64,000 nucleotides of DNA from positions 6,772,132 through 6,836,131 of the forward strand of contig JAJEKV010000022.1 in assembly GCA_021234155.1 (NCBI GenBank), in the 5' to 3' direction. The translations under genes and the position numbers were made by a program. This document shows, piece by piece, positions 44,419-55,743 of this stretch (positions are counted from its first letter, which is position 1; each line of letters opens with the position of its first letter). The notes beneath the pieces are model-generated. The model ran no database searches. It was not told the origin of the DNA and worked only from the letters and a program-made list of their open reading frames with translations. The DNA is from Isoetes taiwanensis. Lineage: Eukaryota > Streptophyta > Lycopodiopsida > Isoetales > Isoetaceae.

Positions 44419-46351
44419 TAGTTTTAATGTCACGCCACTAGGCAGCATCCAACTGGACATGTGACCACACACCACACTACATTGCTTGGTTGGGCCCTGC
44501 AGTTGCAGTTGCTTTTGTGGATTAAGTCTGTAATCTAACTTACGTTGATCAAGTTGAGTCTTCAATTTCAATATATTGACAATATTCTTCAGCATGTCTA
44601 TCTTCGGTAGGTTTATTGCAGAGCAATATTCAGCCGGTGTGCTTAGTAACAGATCTGAATGAAGCTCTTTGTACGTTAGGGCGAATAATAGATGGTTGCA
44701 TAAATAAATTCAAACTTGCTATGTCTTATTGCAGAAGAGACATTCTTTATGGTGAATAAGCTCAACCCTTGCACTTTAGCTGCATGGCACAGATGATTTG
44801 AGCAAGAAGTAGGATTTGCTAGCTTAAATAAATACTTGGTCTACAGAGAAACTAGAAAACAAACAGTTAGTACTAATAAATTCAACAGATTTTTTATTTA
44901 TCATGGCTTTTTAATTTTGCAGATACAATGCACAAAACATTTGATATTTGATGAACAACTTGAATTGACACATCATTTGCAGCTTTGAATTGATTCACAA
45001 CATTTTGGAGCAAGTTTTAAACTCTTTAGGGCAAATTTATGAGCTCCATATATCTTTAAAAGTGGGGTGCACTGAATGGAACTTTGATTTGGTATAAACA
45101 TGTCACTCGAACGGTTATGTATTCTTAATTTTTGCATTTGCTATTCATTGAAGTAGTGCACTGAATATTTGGTTTGTGGAAAGCATGCAGCCTTTGCCTC
45201 ATGCTTCTTTACTTGCAGGTACCGCACCATCATCAAATGTTAATGTCATTGGCATGGTTATTTTCTGCCCTAATTTGTGGAGTTGGACCCATGTTTAACA
45301 TCTACATCATTATTGTTCTTTGAAGGGGCCCTTATCAACATGATGGAATGCACATATAGAACAAGGTAGTGCACTCTGGTATATGGACCCACACGAAACT
45401 TATCCTATTGGCTTGGAGCACTGAGAAAATATTCTTAAAAAAAATATTCATACCCTTGCATTTACTATTCATTGGAATAGTGTAATGTGGATATAATCTA
45501 TGCAAAGCGTGCCTTTAAAAATCATTGATCCTTATTGAAGATGGCTATGTCGAGTTGCAGCATTAAGGATTGAAGAAGATAAGAATTTAACTATCTAGCA
45601 CAATTCATTCATTTGTTCAAACATGAATTACGTATCTGATGTATTGTCCTTACAAATCAGCACGGGATGCCTTGCTCTACTGGGCATGATCTGTGCTTAA
45701 CAAATGGAAGAGGCCTATTAATCTATGATGAGACAGGATGGATATATCCATTTGAATATGGTGCCCTCTTACCATGTGCTCTTTATCGAGTTGATGTGCG
45801 TTCTTACTGGTCTCTTGGAAAACGAAAAATCAGTGGTCATTTAAAAAGCATTATTCTAATATTTTGTACTATACTGTTTGCTTGCTGCAAGAAAAGAAGG
45901 TGGTGAAATGTTCTAATACTCTATAAGTAGACCAAATAGTGACTGTTAACAAGAATTTGTACGACCATATTTTCTAGCAACCATATATGCAAAAAGCATT
46001 GTATTCTCCAAGCTTTTTGGTTTCGAGTTTTTGAAGTTTAGCAAGATTTCCTTCTGCCTATATATGGTGCAAAAATCACAAAAGAAGGCCACTGATTTTA
46101 AATTTATACATGTGGCATCATATGTCTCTTGCAAGGCATTGCTCTATATCAATGTATGAATGGTTTAATATTGCATGTGTTGCTGAATGGTTTGATATTG
46201 TGTTTCCGATTTTGCTGAACTGACATTCTTGCATGGCTACAAAGTGTACGTTTTTCTCAACGGTTATAAAATCTGCATGAACAAAGCCTCCATACCAATC
46301 CATATGTAGGGAATTTAAATTCAGCTAAGAAGATCTTCCTATACAGCTCAG
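44419..46351. other. intergenic, nothing recognised
   Basis: The open frame 45667-45906 and others were inspected without recognisable motif. This stretch may be the body of the Helitron that ends at 46687, but its 5' end was not found. Confidence 0.4.
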
Positions 46352-46500
46352 AACATAACGGATCATGTTGTGAAGGTATATTTAATGGAATCCGTTATAT
46401 TACAAATTTTAACATAACAAATTATGGTGTGAACAGTATATTTAATAGGATCCGTTATCATAAAAATTTTAACATAATGGACTATGGTGTGAAGGTTGTT
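46352..46500 (+). repeat. ~60-bp tandem repeat, 2.5 copies
   Basis: AACATAACGGATCATG, TGTGAAGGTATATTTAATGG and ATCCGTTAT recur with substitutions, starting at about 46352, 46411 and 46470. Confidence 0.75.
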
Positions 46501-46656
46501 TAACAGAACAACATCTACAACTACATTCATTTGAACATGAAAGTCCACATGCTGCCATGCAATCAGTACCTTATCTACAAAATCAAATAGACGATTTTAT
46601 TGATAACATTCTGGGACACATACTTGCCCTAAACCTATTGCACACGTCCACAATTA

Positions 46657-46687
46657 GTGCCCGGCATCGCCGGGCACACGTTTCTAG
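46657..46687 (+). mobile_element. Helitron 3' end (hairpin + CTAG)
   Basis: A perfect 9-bp hairpin, GTGCCCGGC-ATC-GCCGGGCAC (46657-46677), is followed by ACGTTT and terminal CTAG, then host T. This is the canonical Helitron 3' end. It closely matches the 3' end at 52885 (minus), so the two belong to one family. The 5' end to the left was not identified. Confidence 0.75.
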
Positions 46688-46795
46688 TATGTCTTATTCT
46701 ATTTGATCATTCTATTTATATAATGGGACTCCCCAAGTTATTTTCCTCAACATTATATATGAATAAAACCCTCTACTTATTAACCTTCTAACTTG

Positions 46796-47020
46796 TATCC
46801 TATAATAACCTTTGTAATAAATTTTAACCTTGTAATTATAAGGGATAACCCTTATAAGGGATTAAAGGGTTAATTTAACCCTTAAAGGGATAACCTTAGT
46901 ATCCTATAATAACCCTCATAATAAATTTAACCTTGTTATTACAAGGGATAACCTTGATATCCTATAATAACCCTTATAATAAATTTAACATTGTTATTAC
47001 AAGGGATAAACTCGCAGTCC
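46796..47020 (+). repeat. 58-bp tandem repeat with palindromic insert
   Basis: Units starting TATCCTATAATAACC lie at 46796, 46900 and 46958. The last two are spaced 58 bp. The first carries about 46 extra bp made of palindromes (CCCTTATAAGGG and AAGGGTTAATTTAACCCTT). Confidence 0.8.
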
Positions 47021-47099
47021 TTAAAACAATTAACCCTTGCAATAAATTTTCACGGAAGTTATAATGGCGCGGTATGAAATTTTGAAAGCAGTTATTATT

Positions 47100-47660
47100 T
47101 CAAGTTAGCATTCGTTTTCGAACTTTTTCTCTCTCACTTTCAATTCCAATTCCAATTCTGTGCATTCTAGGGGCTTCCAATTCCAGGCATTCTAGGCGCT
47201 TCCAATTTCTCGGCTTTCTGTTTCTGCTTCTAGGCGCTTCCAATTTCTCGGCTTCTATCTGCTTCAATCTGCTTCTCGGCTTCTATTATCTGCTTCAATC
47301 TCGGCTTCTATCTGCTTTAAACTATCGGCTTCTATCTGTTTTTATCGGCTTCTATCTGTTTTTATTTAGCTTCGAGCTTTTATTTCTACAATCTTTCTGC
47401 TTTAGGGTTTTCGGCTCAAAGGTTTCTACAAAGCATTCGGGTAAAAGTCTCTGGTTTTTTTGGCTTTTCGGCTCTCTACAATCTCTCTGGCTTGGAATAA
47501 CAAAGTTTTCTGGTTTTTTGGTTTTGTGTTAAAGCTTCTCAGCTTCACGGTTTCCAAATTAGCTTCTATTGCTTCTTCTCGGCTTCTTAAGGCTCAAATC
47601 ATCTGCTGTTCTTAAGGTTAGTATTTCCTGTTCTTTACTTAAAGTAGTATACGAGCTTCA
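47100..47660 (+). repeat. T/C-rich region with (TCGGCTTCTATCTGCTT) repeats
   Basis: A degenerate pyrimidine-rich array at about 47150-47370, followed by T-rich sequence with short exon-like bits. No gene is supported. Confidence 0.55.
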
Positions 47661-47674
47661 GGGGAGTGCTTTCT

Positions 47675-48165
47675 GGCTTAGACTTTTACATGCATCAGTC
47701 CTATACTGCCCTAGCACCTTCGGATACAGATCTATTGCTTATAAACATGTTTCTATTGTTTATATGATCTTGCTCTATGATCTTGCTTATATGATTTCTT
47801 TCAGTCCGCTTTTCTTATTCTATTTCACTAGCTCTTGCTCTATCTCGCTCTATCTGCTCTTATTCTATCTGCTCTAAATAATGAACCAAAACAATGAACA
47901 AAATTATTCTCTATCTCTACGGCTTAGACTTTTACATGCATCAGTCCTATACTGCCCTAGCACCTTCGGATACAGATCTATTGCTTATAAACATGTTTCT
48001 ATTGTTTATATGATCTTGCTCTATGATCTTGCTTATATGATTTTGTTGTATCTGCTCTTATTCTATTTCACTAGCTCTTGCTCTATCTGCTCTATCTGCT
48101 CTTATTCTATCTGCTCTAAATAATGAACCAAAACAATGAACAAAATTAATGAACTATGATCTTGC
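47675..48165 (+). repeat. 246-bp tandem duplication
   Basis: Copy one starts GGCTTAGACTTTTACATGCA at 47675 and copy two at 47921, almost identical for about 200 bp. ATGAACCAAAACAATGAACA (47881, 48122) recurs at the ends. Internal CTCTATCTGCTCTTATTCTA repeats blur the right edge. Confidence 0.85.
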
Positions 48166-48370
48166 TCTATGATCTTGCTCTATCTGCTCTAAATAATGAA
48201 CCAAAACAATGAACTAAATAATGAACTAAACAAGGAGTATTACTATTTGTATTCAAGGTTTCTCTTGTTCGATTCTATCTGCTCTTAGATTTGCTCTATC
48301 TATTCCCCCCGGCTTCAGATTCTATTTGTTCCGTGATTTTTTCTATAGAATGAAAAGTTAGAATGGGCTT

Positions 48371-48540
48371 AAATTGCGCTTGGCGCATTTCTAGTTTGGC
48401 TTCTAATTTCGCACTAGGTTAGTCAAATCGCGCCAGGCGCGTTTGTAGTTTGGCCTTTCTATGTCATACTGCTTTACACAAATCGCGCCAAATAACACAA
48501 ATGTGAAAAATCAATATAGCAAACGCGCCTGGCGCGTTTT
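48371..48540 (+). repeat. CGCGCC palindromes, cluster 1
   Basis: Three copies in 170 bp: 48371-48390 (variant), 48425-48444 and 48521-48540 (AAACGCGCCTGGCGCGTTTT, a perfect 20-bp palindrome). A half copy (AAATCGCGCC) lies near 48479. These are the first members of the family that runs to 55842. Confidence 0.88.
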
Positions 48541-48641
48541 GGATTTTGTATATTTAGAATCGTTTTCTGGGGAGAGGAATATCATCTGCTAATTAGTTAA
48601 TTTCTCTCGTTCTAGTGCATTACACATAGCTTCTAGTCCAA

Positions 48642-49060
48642 ATGTACTTCCTCGGCGACCATCAACGCTGGACCCTGTACAAGATACTACTTGATTGTGC
48701 TGTTCAAAACATTCACAGAGAGCTGGAGAAGCCATATGACAGTCTGCTTGTGGAGCCATGGGAATGCTACCATCGCATCACTGGACATATATGGCTCCTC
48801 ATGCTCTTAGTAAGGCTCATGCCAACAAATAAATACGAGGATTTGATTTATAGTATCAAGGATCGATCTGAAAGACTGGGTTTGGAGACTCGACATTCAG
48901 GAGGGGGAGGAAGAGGATGTTGTCATATCAGAGTGGTCCAGTTGGCACTTTACTCGGTATTGGGCCGATGAAGTGGGCCTATGCGACATTTTGTAGAGAT
49001 ATGTAGAGCAAGCTATGTTAGTTCAGAAAGAACACGCGCCTGGCGCATTTTCACAAAAGG
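48642..49060 (+). pseudogene. exon-like unit 1, family unknown
   Basis: The frame reads DHQRWTLYKILLDCAVQNIH then LLMLLVRLMPTNKYEDLIYS, then shifts. Comparison with unit 2 (49215-49650) shows the same protein with different lesions: here a frameshift near 48865, there a stop after about 35 residues. The two paralogous units support a real coding ancestor. A CGCGCC palindrome (49033-49051) sits at its 3' edge. No domain was recognised. Confidence 0.5.
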
Positions 49061-49214
49061 AAAATGTACATATATTTATTTTGAATATAAATACAATCTC
49101 GCTACCTGGCGCCAATTTTCCAAATTTTACACTTTTGTCACGCTTATTTTATTATGTTTTTTTATATGCAATGTCGAAAATATTGAATCCTTGTGCATAT
49201 CTCGTTCTAGTGCA

Positions 49215-49650
49215 TACACATGGCTGCTGCTAGTTCAAATATAGTTCCCCTGGACGACCATCAACGCTGGACCCTGTACAAGATACTACTTAATTGTGAT
49301 GTTCAAAACATTCACAAGGAGCTGAAGAAGCCATATTATATGGTCGTCAGATAGCGGGGCCATAGGAATGCTACCATCGCATCACCGACATATCGGCTCC
49401 TCATGCTCTTAGTAAGGCTCATGCCAACAAATAAATACGAGGATTTGATTTATAGTATCAAGGATCGATACCGCATTCTGATTTGGAGACTCGACAATAG
49501 AAGGGAAGAAGAGGATGATGTCATATCACGTTGGTCCAGTTGGCACTTTACTCCGGTATTGGGCGATGAAGTGGGCCTATGTGACATTTGTAAAGATAGG
49601 AAGAACTCGCTGGCGCATTTTCCTGAGATGGAGATGTATATATTTTTTTG
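49215..49650 (+). pseudogene. exon-like unit 2, tandem duplicate
   Basis: Begins ATGGCTGCTGCTAGTTC and reads DDHQRWTLYKILLNCDVQNI, a stop-containing stretch, then LLVRLMPTNKYEDLIYSIKD, RYRILIWRLDNRREEEDD, SRWSSWHFTPVLGDEVGLCD and CKDRKNSLAHF. The C-x2-C (CDICK) near the end is absent from unit 1 in frame. A degenerate palindrome (GCTGGCGCATTTTC) occupies the same place as in unit 1. Unit-to-unit spacing is about 580 bp. Confidence 0.5.
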
Positions 49651-50724
49651 ATTATAAATACAAACTCGCTTTGGCGCAATTTTGCGGCTTAAACTTTAAT
49701 GTCGCTTTATTTTATTATCTTTGTTTTATATGCAATGTCGAAAACATTGAATCCTTTGATGCCCTCCGGCCCGGTATGACCAACCCCAAGAAACTACATA
49801 TTTTCATTAACGGTAGTTTCATGGGGTTGATAAGATCAAGCTAAAGAACATCAAAAGAATTCAAAATTCACAACATCACGCAGATGTTATGATATATTTT
49901 TTTTTTGACTGTCCTCTCATATATATATACCTTTTCATAATTTAAGATCTATAAAATTATAGCTTCTTTGTATCAGAAGGTCTGTACATACCTTTTTTAG
50001 ACGTTCTTTTGGCCACGCCACAAATGTGCCCACGCTCTCCCCGATTGTGTCACCACCTGGATGTCTTCTTGGAAGAGCTTCATCCTCATAGTTGCAATTT
50101 ATAATGCTCACTTTACAGAAACTGTTTCCAAGAGGGACGCCATGGCACTTAGATTCGAGGTCCGGTCTTGATTTTTATATAATCCAAGTCGGCGCTTCAA
50201 GTTTTTGTCAATAGATAGCATTCTTCTCCGACACCGATAATTGAAAATATTAAAAGAATGATTTCACATGAACAGTCTTCAAGAATATAATATGTTTCAA
50301 GAACAGTCTTCAAATCGTACTCACCATAGTTCGGCCGACATGATAGCGTGTCGATCAGTCGAGGATCCGATCGCTAAGTAGAGGCGGTCGATCAGTCGAG
50401 TTGATCAGGCGAGTTGATCAGGCAAGGAGGCGCTCGACCGGAAGAAGTCGGCGAGTCGATGCGGTTTCTTGAAAAATTCGGTGGCGAATGAATAATTCGG
50501 CGTGCCACATAGGCGTTTCTTGAAAATAATAAAAATAAATATCCGTGGATGTGCTTTAATAAGAAAATTAAGTTTTTAATTTGAAATGAGCGGGATAAGC
50601 GGTTAATATAGGCGGGATAAATTGTAATTTAAAATTGGATAGCAATCTGACGGTTCAGATAATGCACCCATAAGTATAAATTTGAATTGCGTCCCATAAC
50701 ATTGCATTTGAACATTGCAGCGAT
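49651..50724. other. spacer; GATCAGTCGAG short repeats
   Basis: At 50345-50435 GTCGATCAGTCGAG and GTTGATCAGGCGAG recur. No gene was recognised elsewhere in the stretch. Confidence 0.4.
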
Positions 50725-50866
50725 ATGGCGTCCGGGAGGATCCAAGAACGAGAGGTAGAGGCGGAGGGAGGCGCGAGGGGAAAGGTGGGCGGACAGACCC
50801 AACACTCGGAAAGTTCCCGAACAAGTCGACGGTACTTCGAAGAAGCGGTATTTACTATTTCTTCTC
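50725..50866 (+). CDS. candidate first exon of unknown multi-exon gene
   Basis: From ATG at 50725 the frame reads MASGRIQEREVEAEGGARGK and continues to YFEEAVF, closing near a possible donor (GCG|GTATTT, about 50848). The peptide is charged and Gly/Arg-rich, so it could be a disordered N terminus. Its link with the exon at 51994 is an inference from orientation, splice-like edges and G/C-rich composition unlike the flanking A/T-rich DNA. A pure chance ORF cannot be excluded. Confidence 0.3.
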
Positions 50867-51187
50867 GATTTCTACAGTTTCTGTGTTATTTTTAAGTTTT
50901 CTCCGCTGTCTGTGTGGTTTTTTATCATTTTTCTACTGTCTCTGTGTATTTTCTACCTTTTATATTGTTTCTGTGTCATTTCTACTCTTTTACTACCTTG
51001 TTTTGTGTGTTTTTGTTATAATCTTCTCCTGTACTCTGTGTTTTTTGTTTTTTGTTTTATAAGCTTCTCCTGTATTCTCCAGTTCGTATAATGTTGACCA
51101 TTTAATTAGAGTTTCTTGCACTTATTTGTTTATTGTTTTGTTCTGTATTCTCCAGTTCTTTCTATAAGTCTTTTTCTAGCCTAGTAT

Positions 51188-51781
51188 CAGGGATAGGTTC
51201 AATACGTTGTACGTTTTATACGGAATATGTATGAATTGTATGATACGGCACATATTTGCCGTATAAAACGTAAAAAAATGACCAAAAAAAAATTCGCTGT
51301 CGGAAGATTTTACAGACGTCAAAAACCTTCTAATTCACAGACGCTGAAAGTTTTTCACAGTCTGTGAAATAGTAAAACCACAGTCGCGAAAAAAAAAAAT
51401 GCGGGGTTCGCGTGACGTTAAATTTGAATTTCAATTTTTTTTTTTTTTTTACGAATTTGAAATTCAAATTAAAAGCGTCAGACGCAAATCAGATAAATAA
51501 CAGACGCTGAAACTTTTTCACAGACGCTTAAAAAGGTTTCACAGACGCTGAACGCCCTAAATTTTTTTTTTTTTTTTTTTTTTTTTTGTACGTTTTTATC
51601 GTTCACAGACAAAAAAAAGTTTCACAGACGCTTTCGACGGAAGCTTTCGCGTCTGCCGAATTTTTTTTTTTTCCGGCCGGCGAGGTTTTTATACGTTAAA
51701 TACGTATTTTATTAAAAAATACGTATTTTTTTACTTTATACGTCAGGAATTTTGATTTTGTACGTATAGAACCTATCCCTG
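51188..51781. mobile_element. non-autonomous hAT transposon (MITE)
   Basis: Terminal inverted repeats CAGGGATAGGTTC (51188) and GAACCTATCCCTG (ending 51781) are perfect for 13 bp. The element is flanked by CCTAGTAT on both sides (51180-51187, 51782-51789), an 8-bp target duplication. CAGGG ends and 8-bp duplications are typical of the hAT superfamily. The 594-bp interior has no transposase. It contains repeats of TTTCACAGACGCTGAA and subterminal TACG-rich motifs (TACGTTTTATACGG), which may be transposase-binding sites. It lies in the presumed intron between the exons at 50725 and 51994. Confidence 0.92.
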
Positions 51782-51826
51782 CCTAGTATGTCTCCTATAA
51801 TAAAGAGCGTCTGCAGGGCCTCTCTA

Positions 51827-51962
51827 AAAACGCGCTCGGCGCGATTTATAATATAGAGCGTCATGAACCCCTGATTGTTTTTGGCTGTCTCTGCTACTTT
51901 TCTTGTATACCATGTATGTTTTCCGTAGTAAGGCTTCTATCAAAACGCGCTCGGCGCGATTT
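51827..51962 (+). repeat. CGCGC(T)CGGCGCG palindromes, cluster 2
   Basis: Two copies, 51827-51847 and 51942-51962, share the variant core AAAACGCGCTCGGCGCGATT, in which CT/CG replaces the central CT/GG. They lie within about 170 bp upstream of the exon at 51994. Confidence 0.85.
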
Positions 51963-51993
51963 CATTACTCACCATATGATTGTAACTTTCAGG

Positions 51994-52645
51994 ACCTTCT
52001 AAAAATGTGAAAAGAAAAGCAAAGCCTGCGCAGGGAAACAAGGCCATCAGCTAGTGTGTACCTACAAACTTTAAAAGAGAAGGAAGATGCAAGTTCTAGA
52101 GGCAGGGAAACAATAGATGTTCTCGGCATTACAGATATGACTAGTGATGACGATAAGGCGAGACAGTTAGAGGCCATGAGCAAACTCAAGAAGTATGCTG
52201 ACAAGTATCCACTGGGCCTTAACTTCACGCATCCAATCCATGTCGACAGGCTTTTTAGGTCCACGAAGGCTATGTTTGTCAGCAGAAGATACGACAAGCA
52301 GCACGCAATGGAAATAGTCAACAACATGATAGAAAACCCAGGGCAGGTGCCAATGCCGGCAGATGTGGTGCCTTTTGATATGAAGACGAAGAAGGTGTTG
52401 ATATGGAATAAACTTGAAGATTTAATTGGCAACCTGGATATTCACTTCATGATAATCGGCGGGCAAGCATTCATGGAGGCTTGAAGGTTTTTGATCAGTC
52501 AAGCACAAAAAACTGGAAATCAGTTATTCCATAGACTATATTCAGTCAGAAATTGCCGGTTCCTCAGTGGCTCAACAACAGCAGCAGAATTAGCCGAAAT
52601 CAGCGCGCTACTGAATGACATGGGAAAGACATTCCTATACAAAAG
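51994..52645 (+). pseudogene. large exon, ParB-like motif protein (uncharacterised)
   Basis: After a good acceptor (AACTTTCAG, 51992) a frame from about 52011 runs in phase to 52645, broken only by one TGA (52482-52484). It reads NFTHPIHVDRLFRSTKAMFV, AMEIVNNMIENPGQVPMPAD, VVPFDMKTKKVLIWNKLEDL, HFMIIGGQ, then after the stop FLISQAQKTGNQLFHRLYSV and LLNDMGKTFLYK up to a donor (AAAG|GTATTT). The order 'D-x-V-P ... I-x-G-G-Q-x-x-x-E-A' recalls the ParB/sulfiredoxin fold (parameter strand followed by a G-x-H/Q loop). I infer this from pattern only. The gene family is not one I can name, but its regular codon structure indicates a once-selected protein. Confidence 0.55.
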
Positions 52646-52684
52646 GTATTTTATTTTCCAGCACATAGTTAGTCTGGAACTTCC

Positions 52685-52875
52685 AAACCGCGCCAGGCGC
52701 GATTTGCTGCTTTAATGTGCATTTCCTATCAAATCGCGCCAGGCGCGTTTTCGTTAATCACGGTTTTACAAGAATCGCGCCTGGCGCGATTTCTTCATGT
52801 GGCATACATGAAGAAATCGCGCCAGGCGCGTTTCTTCTAAATACGTGATTAACGAAAACGCGCCTGGCGCGTTTT
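52685..52875. repeat. CGCGCC palindromes, cluster 3, nested foldback
   Basis: Five copies (52685-52705, 52731-52751, 52772-52793, 52814-52833, 52855-52875) follow within 40 bp of the exon's donor. The last four form a larger inverted repeat with about 70-bp arms (52731-52800 and 52806-52875) around a 5-nt loop, including the spacer CGTTAATCACG / CGTGATTAACG. Confidence 0.92.
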
Positions 52876-52884
52876 ATGTTGTTA

Positions 52885-55725
52885 CTAGTAACGGTGCCCA
52901 GCGTTGCTGGGCATAAGTTGGAAGCCTGTAGATATTTTGGCTGCAATGAGAAAAGTATGCAATAATAACGATGCTCAACATTGTTGAGCTTTACTTAGAA
53001 ACATGTACATGATACACACGCATGAATTGTTGGGTTTTACTTAGAAACACGTAGATAATACACATGCATGCACCTACTGTCTACATCGCACACACCTAAA
53101 ACTGCAACAAATCTAAACCTTAAGCCTAGTGTGGAATCTTAGGCATTTTGCAGCATCAAGTTTTGACCATTGGATCACTTTCATTAAAGACACGCACAGT
53201 CAAACATTTCTTGAAAAAAAAAATGTGAGAAATAGGGAATTCCTTCTTTTAAATTTAGTCATTCTAAGAAAATCCGATATGGAAGATGCGGCACGATCGT
53301 GTAGGGGATAGCAGTTGCACGTTGCGGCATACATAGATTGTGTGTCAATATTGATATTTGATTTATGTAGGTTGATTTATGTAGGGGCATGTTTCAATGC
53401 CTTTGCCCTAATATAGGGCATAGGCAATTGTCTATGTTCAAGACGGAGGGAATAATTACATATATCAGCCCTATGGATATCCATGTTATGTAATAGATAT
53501 TCCATTTCTAATAGTTGTTTGTGTGTTTTAATTGGGTTCCAAAAAACAGAGTGAAACCAGTTATATCACAGCCTTGAATTGTGAGCGAGGAAATTGTGAG
53601 AGAAATGTCTCACTTTACTTACTGGGTATTTACTTAGTTGCTTGTTTCTTATAAAGAGCTTGGTTGCTAAGCATCACTATGAACTTCGGATCAGACGCGT
53701 CTAGCATCTGAAGCCTCATTTCCAAGAATCAATCTAGCCTTAGCCTTATAATGCCTTGCAAACTTATTACCTTGCCAAAAGGTGCTTGCCAAAAGGTGTA
53801 GTAGAATAATGAATGTGCAACTTTATAATGCCTTGCAAACTTATTACCATGCCAAACGGTGCTTGCCAAAAGGTGCAGTAGAATTATGAAGGTGCTATTA
53901 TATAATACAACCTTTTTTCCTTAGAATAAGTAATGGACATGTCCCATTTTAACTTCCAACTGTACTTGTGTTTTTAATTAACAAATATCACTTGGCACAC
54001 ATCAGGGTTTTATTGCCAAACAGAAATTGTTCTCTTATTGCACCATATATGATATTGCCCAACAGAGTACATGTTTTAAACAACTTCATATGCAAGGTAT
54101 ATGCAAGGTACATTCAAGCATGCATCCATTTCACCACACCAACAGTAGATCTTATCAAAATCATTGTCTTTACAAAAATCCATTGAACATGCAAATCATG
54201 TCCTTGTTCATTTACAGAGAAAGATCATGTGCCTTATCAGCTCCATATTTTACATAGAGAGTTTGTCATGATGACGTCATATTTTGCAGAGAGAGTTTGT
54301 CCTGATGACGTCATATTTTGCAGAGAGATGTCAGAATAGAGTCCAGCTGCATTGAGATGTTTAAATGCTTCAAAAGCTAACCCTCTTTCTCATGCTCTAC
54401 AAAACTCAGCTGGAGAAACAATAACATGCGGGTTGAGGCCCTTACTACTTGTTTCAAGAATTGCAAGACAATGTGAAAAGCCAAGTCAGATTCCACATGA
54501 AGAGCCCAACAAACTTGCACCATATATCATATTGCCCAACAGAGTACATGTCTTAAACTTCTTCACATGCAAGGTACCGAGTTATTATAGGCAACATGAT
54601 TATAAGGACCCTTGTACAGGTCCCTTGGGGCTTTGAAAAAGCATGCCTCATGCCAGTCTGAAGCCTATAAAGATCAAAAATATGTATGAACAATCTCATA
54701 AATTTACTCATGTACATTACTTACAAAGAAATTTTAGCCTAAGTTCTGCATGTTACCTGTTGGCTCTGGCACAGGAACAGATCTGGATCTTGTTGATCCG
54801 AAGAACATAGTAACGATGAACCTGATCCCCCCGGCGAAACGCATCCTTGCTGGCTTGGAGACAATTTTTTGCAAAGGAATGCCATTCTGCACTGTTTACA
54901 ACGATGCTTGGGACCTTCTGATTTGCCGCTTCATATCTATTGCAACGGAATCAAATGCAACTTTGTAGTTTGTAAAAGAAAAATAGTATGAAACGTGGAG
55001 GCCGCCATAAAATACGATGCAATGAAGCGCGATATGCTATCGGCCAAAAGCTTTGTCAAACCTAAAAAATGATAGGCGTGAAGAATTAATCCCAAGGATA
55101 TGGGTTACCATTCAAATATCCATCACATCATTTATTCATATATCCTGTAATAGCAGTGGATTTGAAGCTTTACCTCTGCTATACATCTCACAGTGGCCCT
55201 AGATAGTGGCTGCCTGGGAGATTATCCATTGTTGCTCGCTAACTGGGAATCCAAAAGACAGCCTGTTTTGACGGAGCAGAGGGCCACTCGATGCATGTAA
55301 AGCTTGAGAATGCATGTGAAAGAGGAAATGTAGCTTATAGGAAGATGCAGAAGTATCGAGAAGAAGAGAGCAATACCGGCAGCTAGGAAGCTACGTTTTC
55401 CATGGAAGCAGAGGTTGAAGTTGAAGCAAAAAGTCACCGCACTTCCGTTGCTCAAGAATGTGGTGGCACAATCTTTCTGGAACAATCCATCTGTTTCTTT
55501 TGTATTTCTATTGTTCTGAGGCTACCCTGCTTTTTGCTTTGGAGCAGAAGCAATTGATGGTAAGGCAAGTAGATCCGGCAATTGCTGCCTCCTCTCCACT
55601 CCTCGATCACGCAGAGGACCAATTTTCCTTCTTCCAGGACCGCCCGATTTAGGGCTTCAATCTAAGCCATCCAATTTTAGGGCGAGATTCAAGACAGACA
55701 TACACCATAATTTTATAATATAGGA
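52885..55725 (-). mobile_element. non-autonomous Helitron, both ends visible
   Basis: On the minus strand the 5' end at 55725 reads TCCTATATTATAAAATTA, preceded by A. The 3' end at 52885 reads a hairpin TGCCCAGC-AAC-GCTGGGCA (52895-52913), CCGTTA and terminal CTAG, followed by T. This is insertion into AT without target duplication, as expected. A second, older-looking hairpin (GCTCAAC/GTTGAGC) lies near 52972. The 2841 bp carry no Rep/helicase frame. Captured fragments could not be recognised. The element lies in the presumed intron between the exons at 51994 and 55901 and separates two similar palindrome clusters. Confidence 0.8.
54246..54325 (+). repeat. short tandem repeat within the Helitron
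   Basis: GATGACGTCATATTTTGCAG followed by AGAGAGTTTGTC occurs twice (about 54271 and 54304), with a related unit just upstream. TGACGTCA is a perfect palindrome and a bZIP-type core, but the tandem context suggests simple duplication. Confidence 0.6.
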
Positions 55726-55743
55726 TTTGTTTTGACGGATTTA

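Noticed and set aside
54246-54325. TGACGTCA repeats as a bZIP-regulated promoter
   Set aside because: They occur as tandem duplications within a non-autonomous Helitron with no gene downstream.
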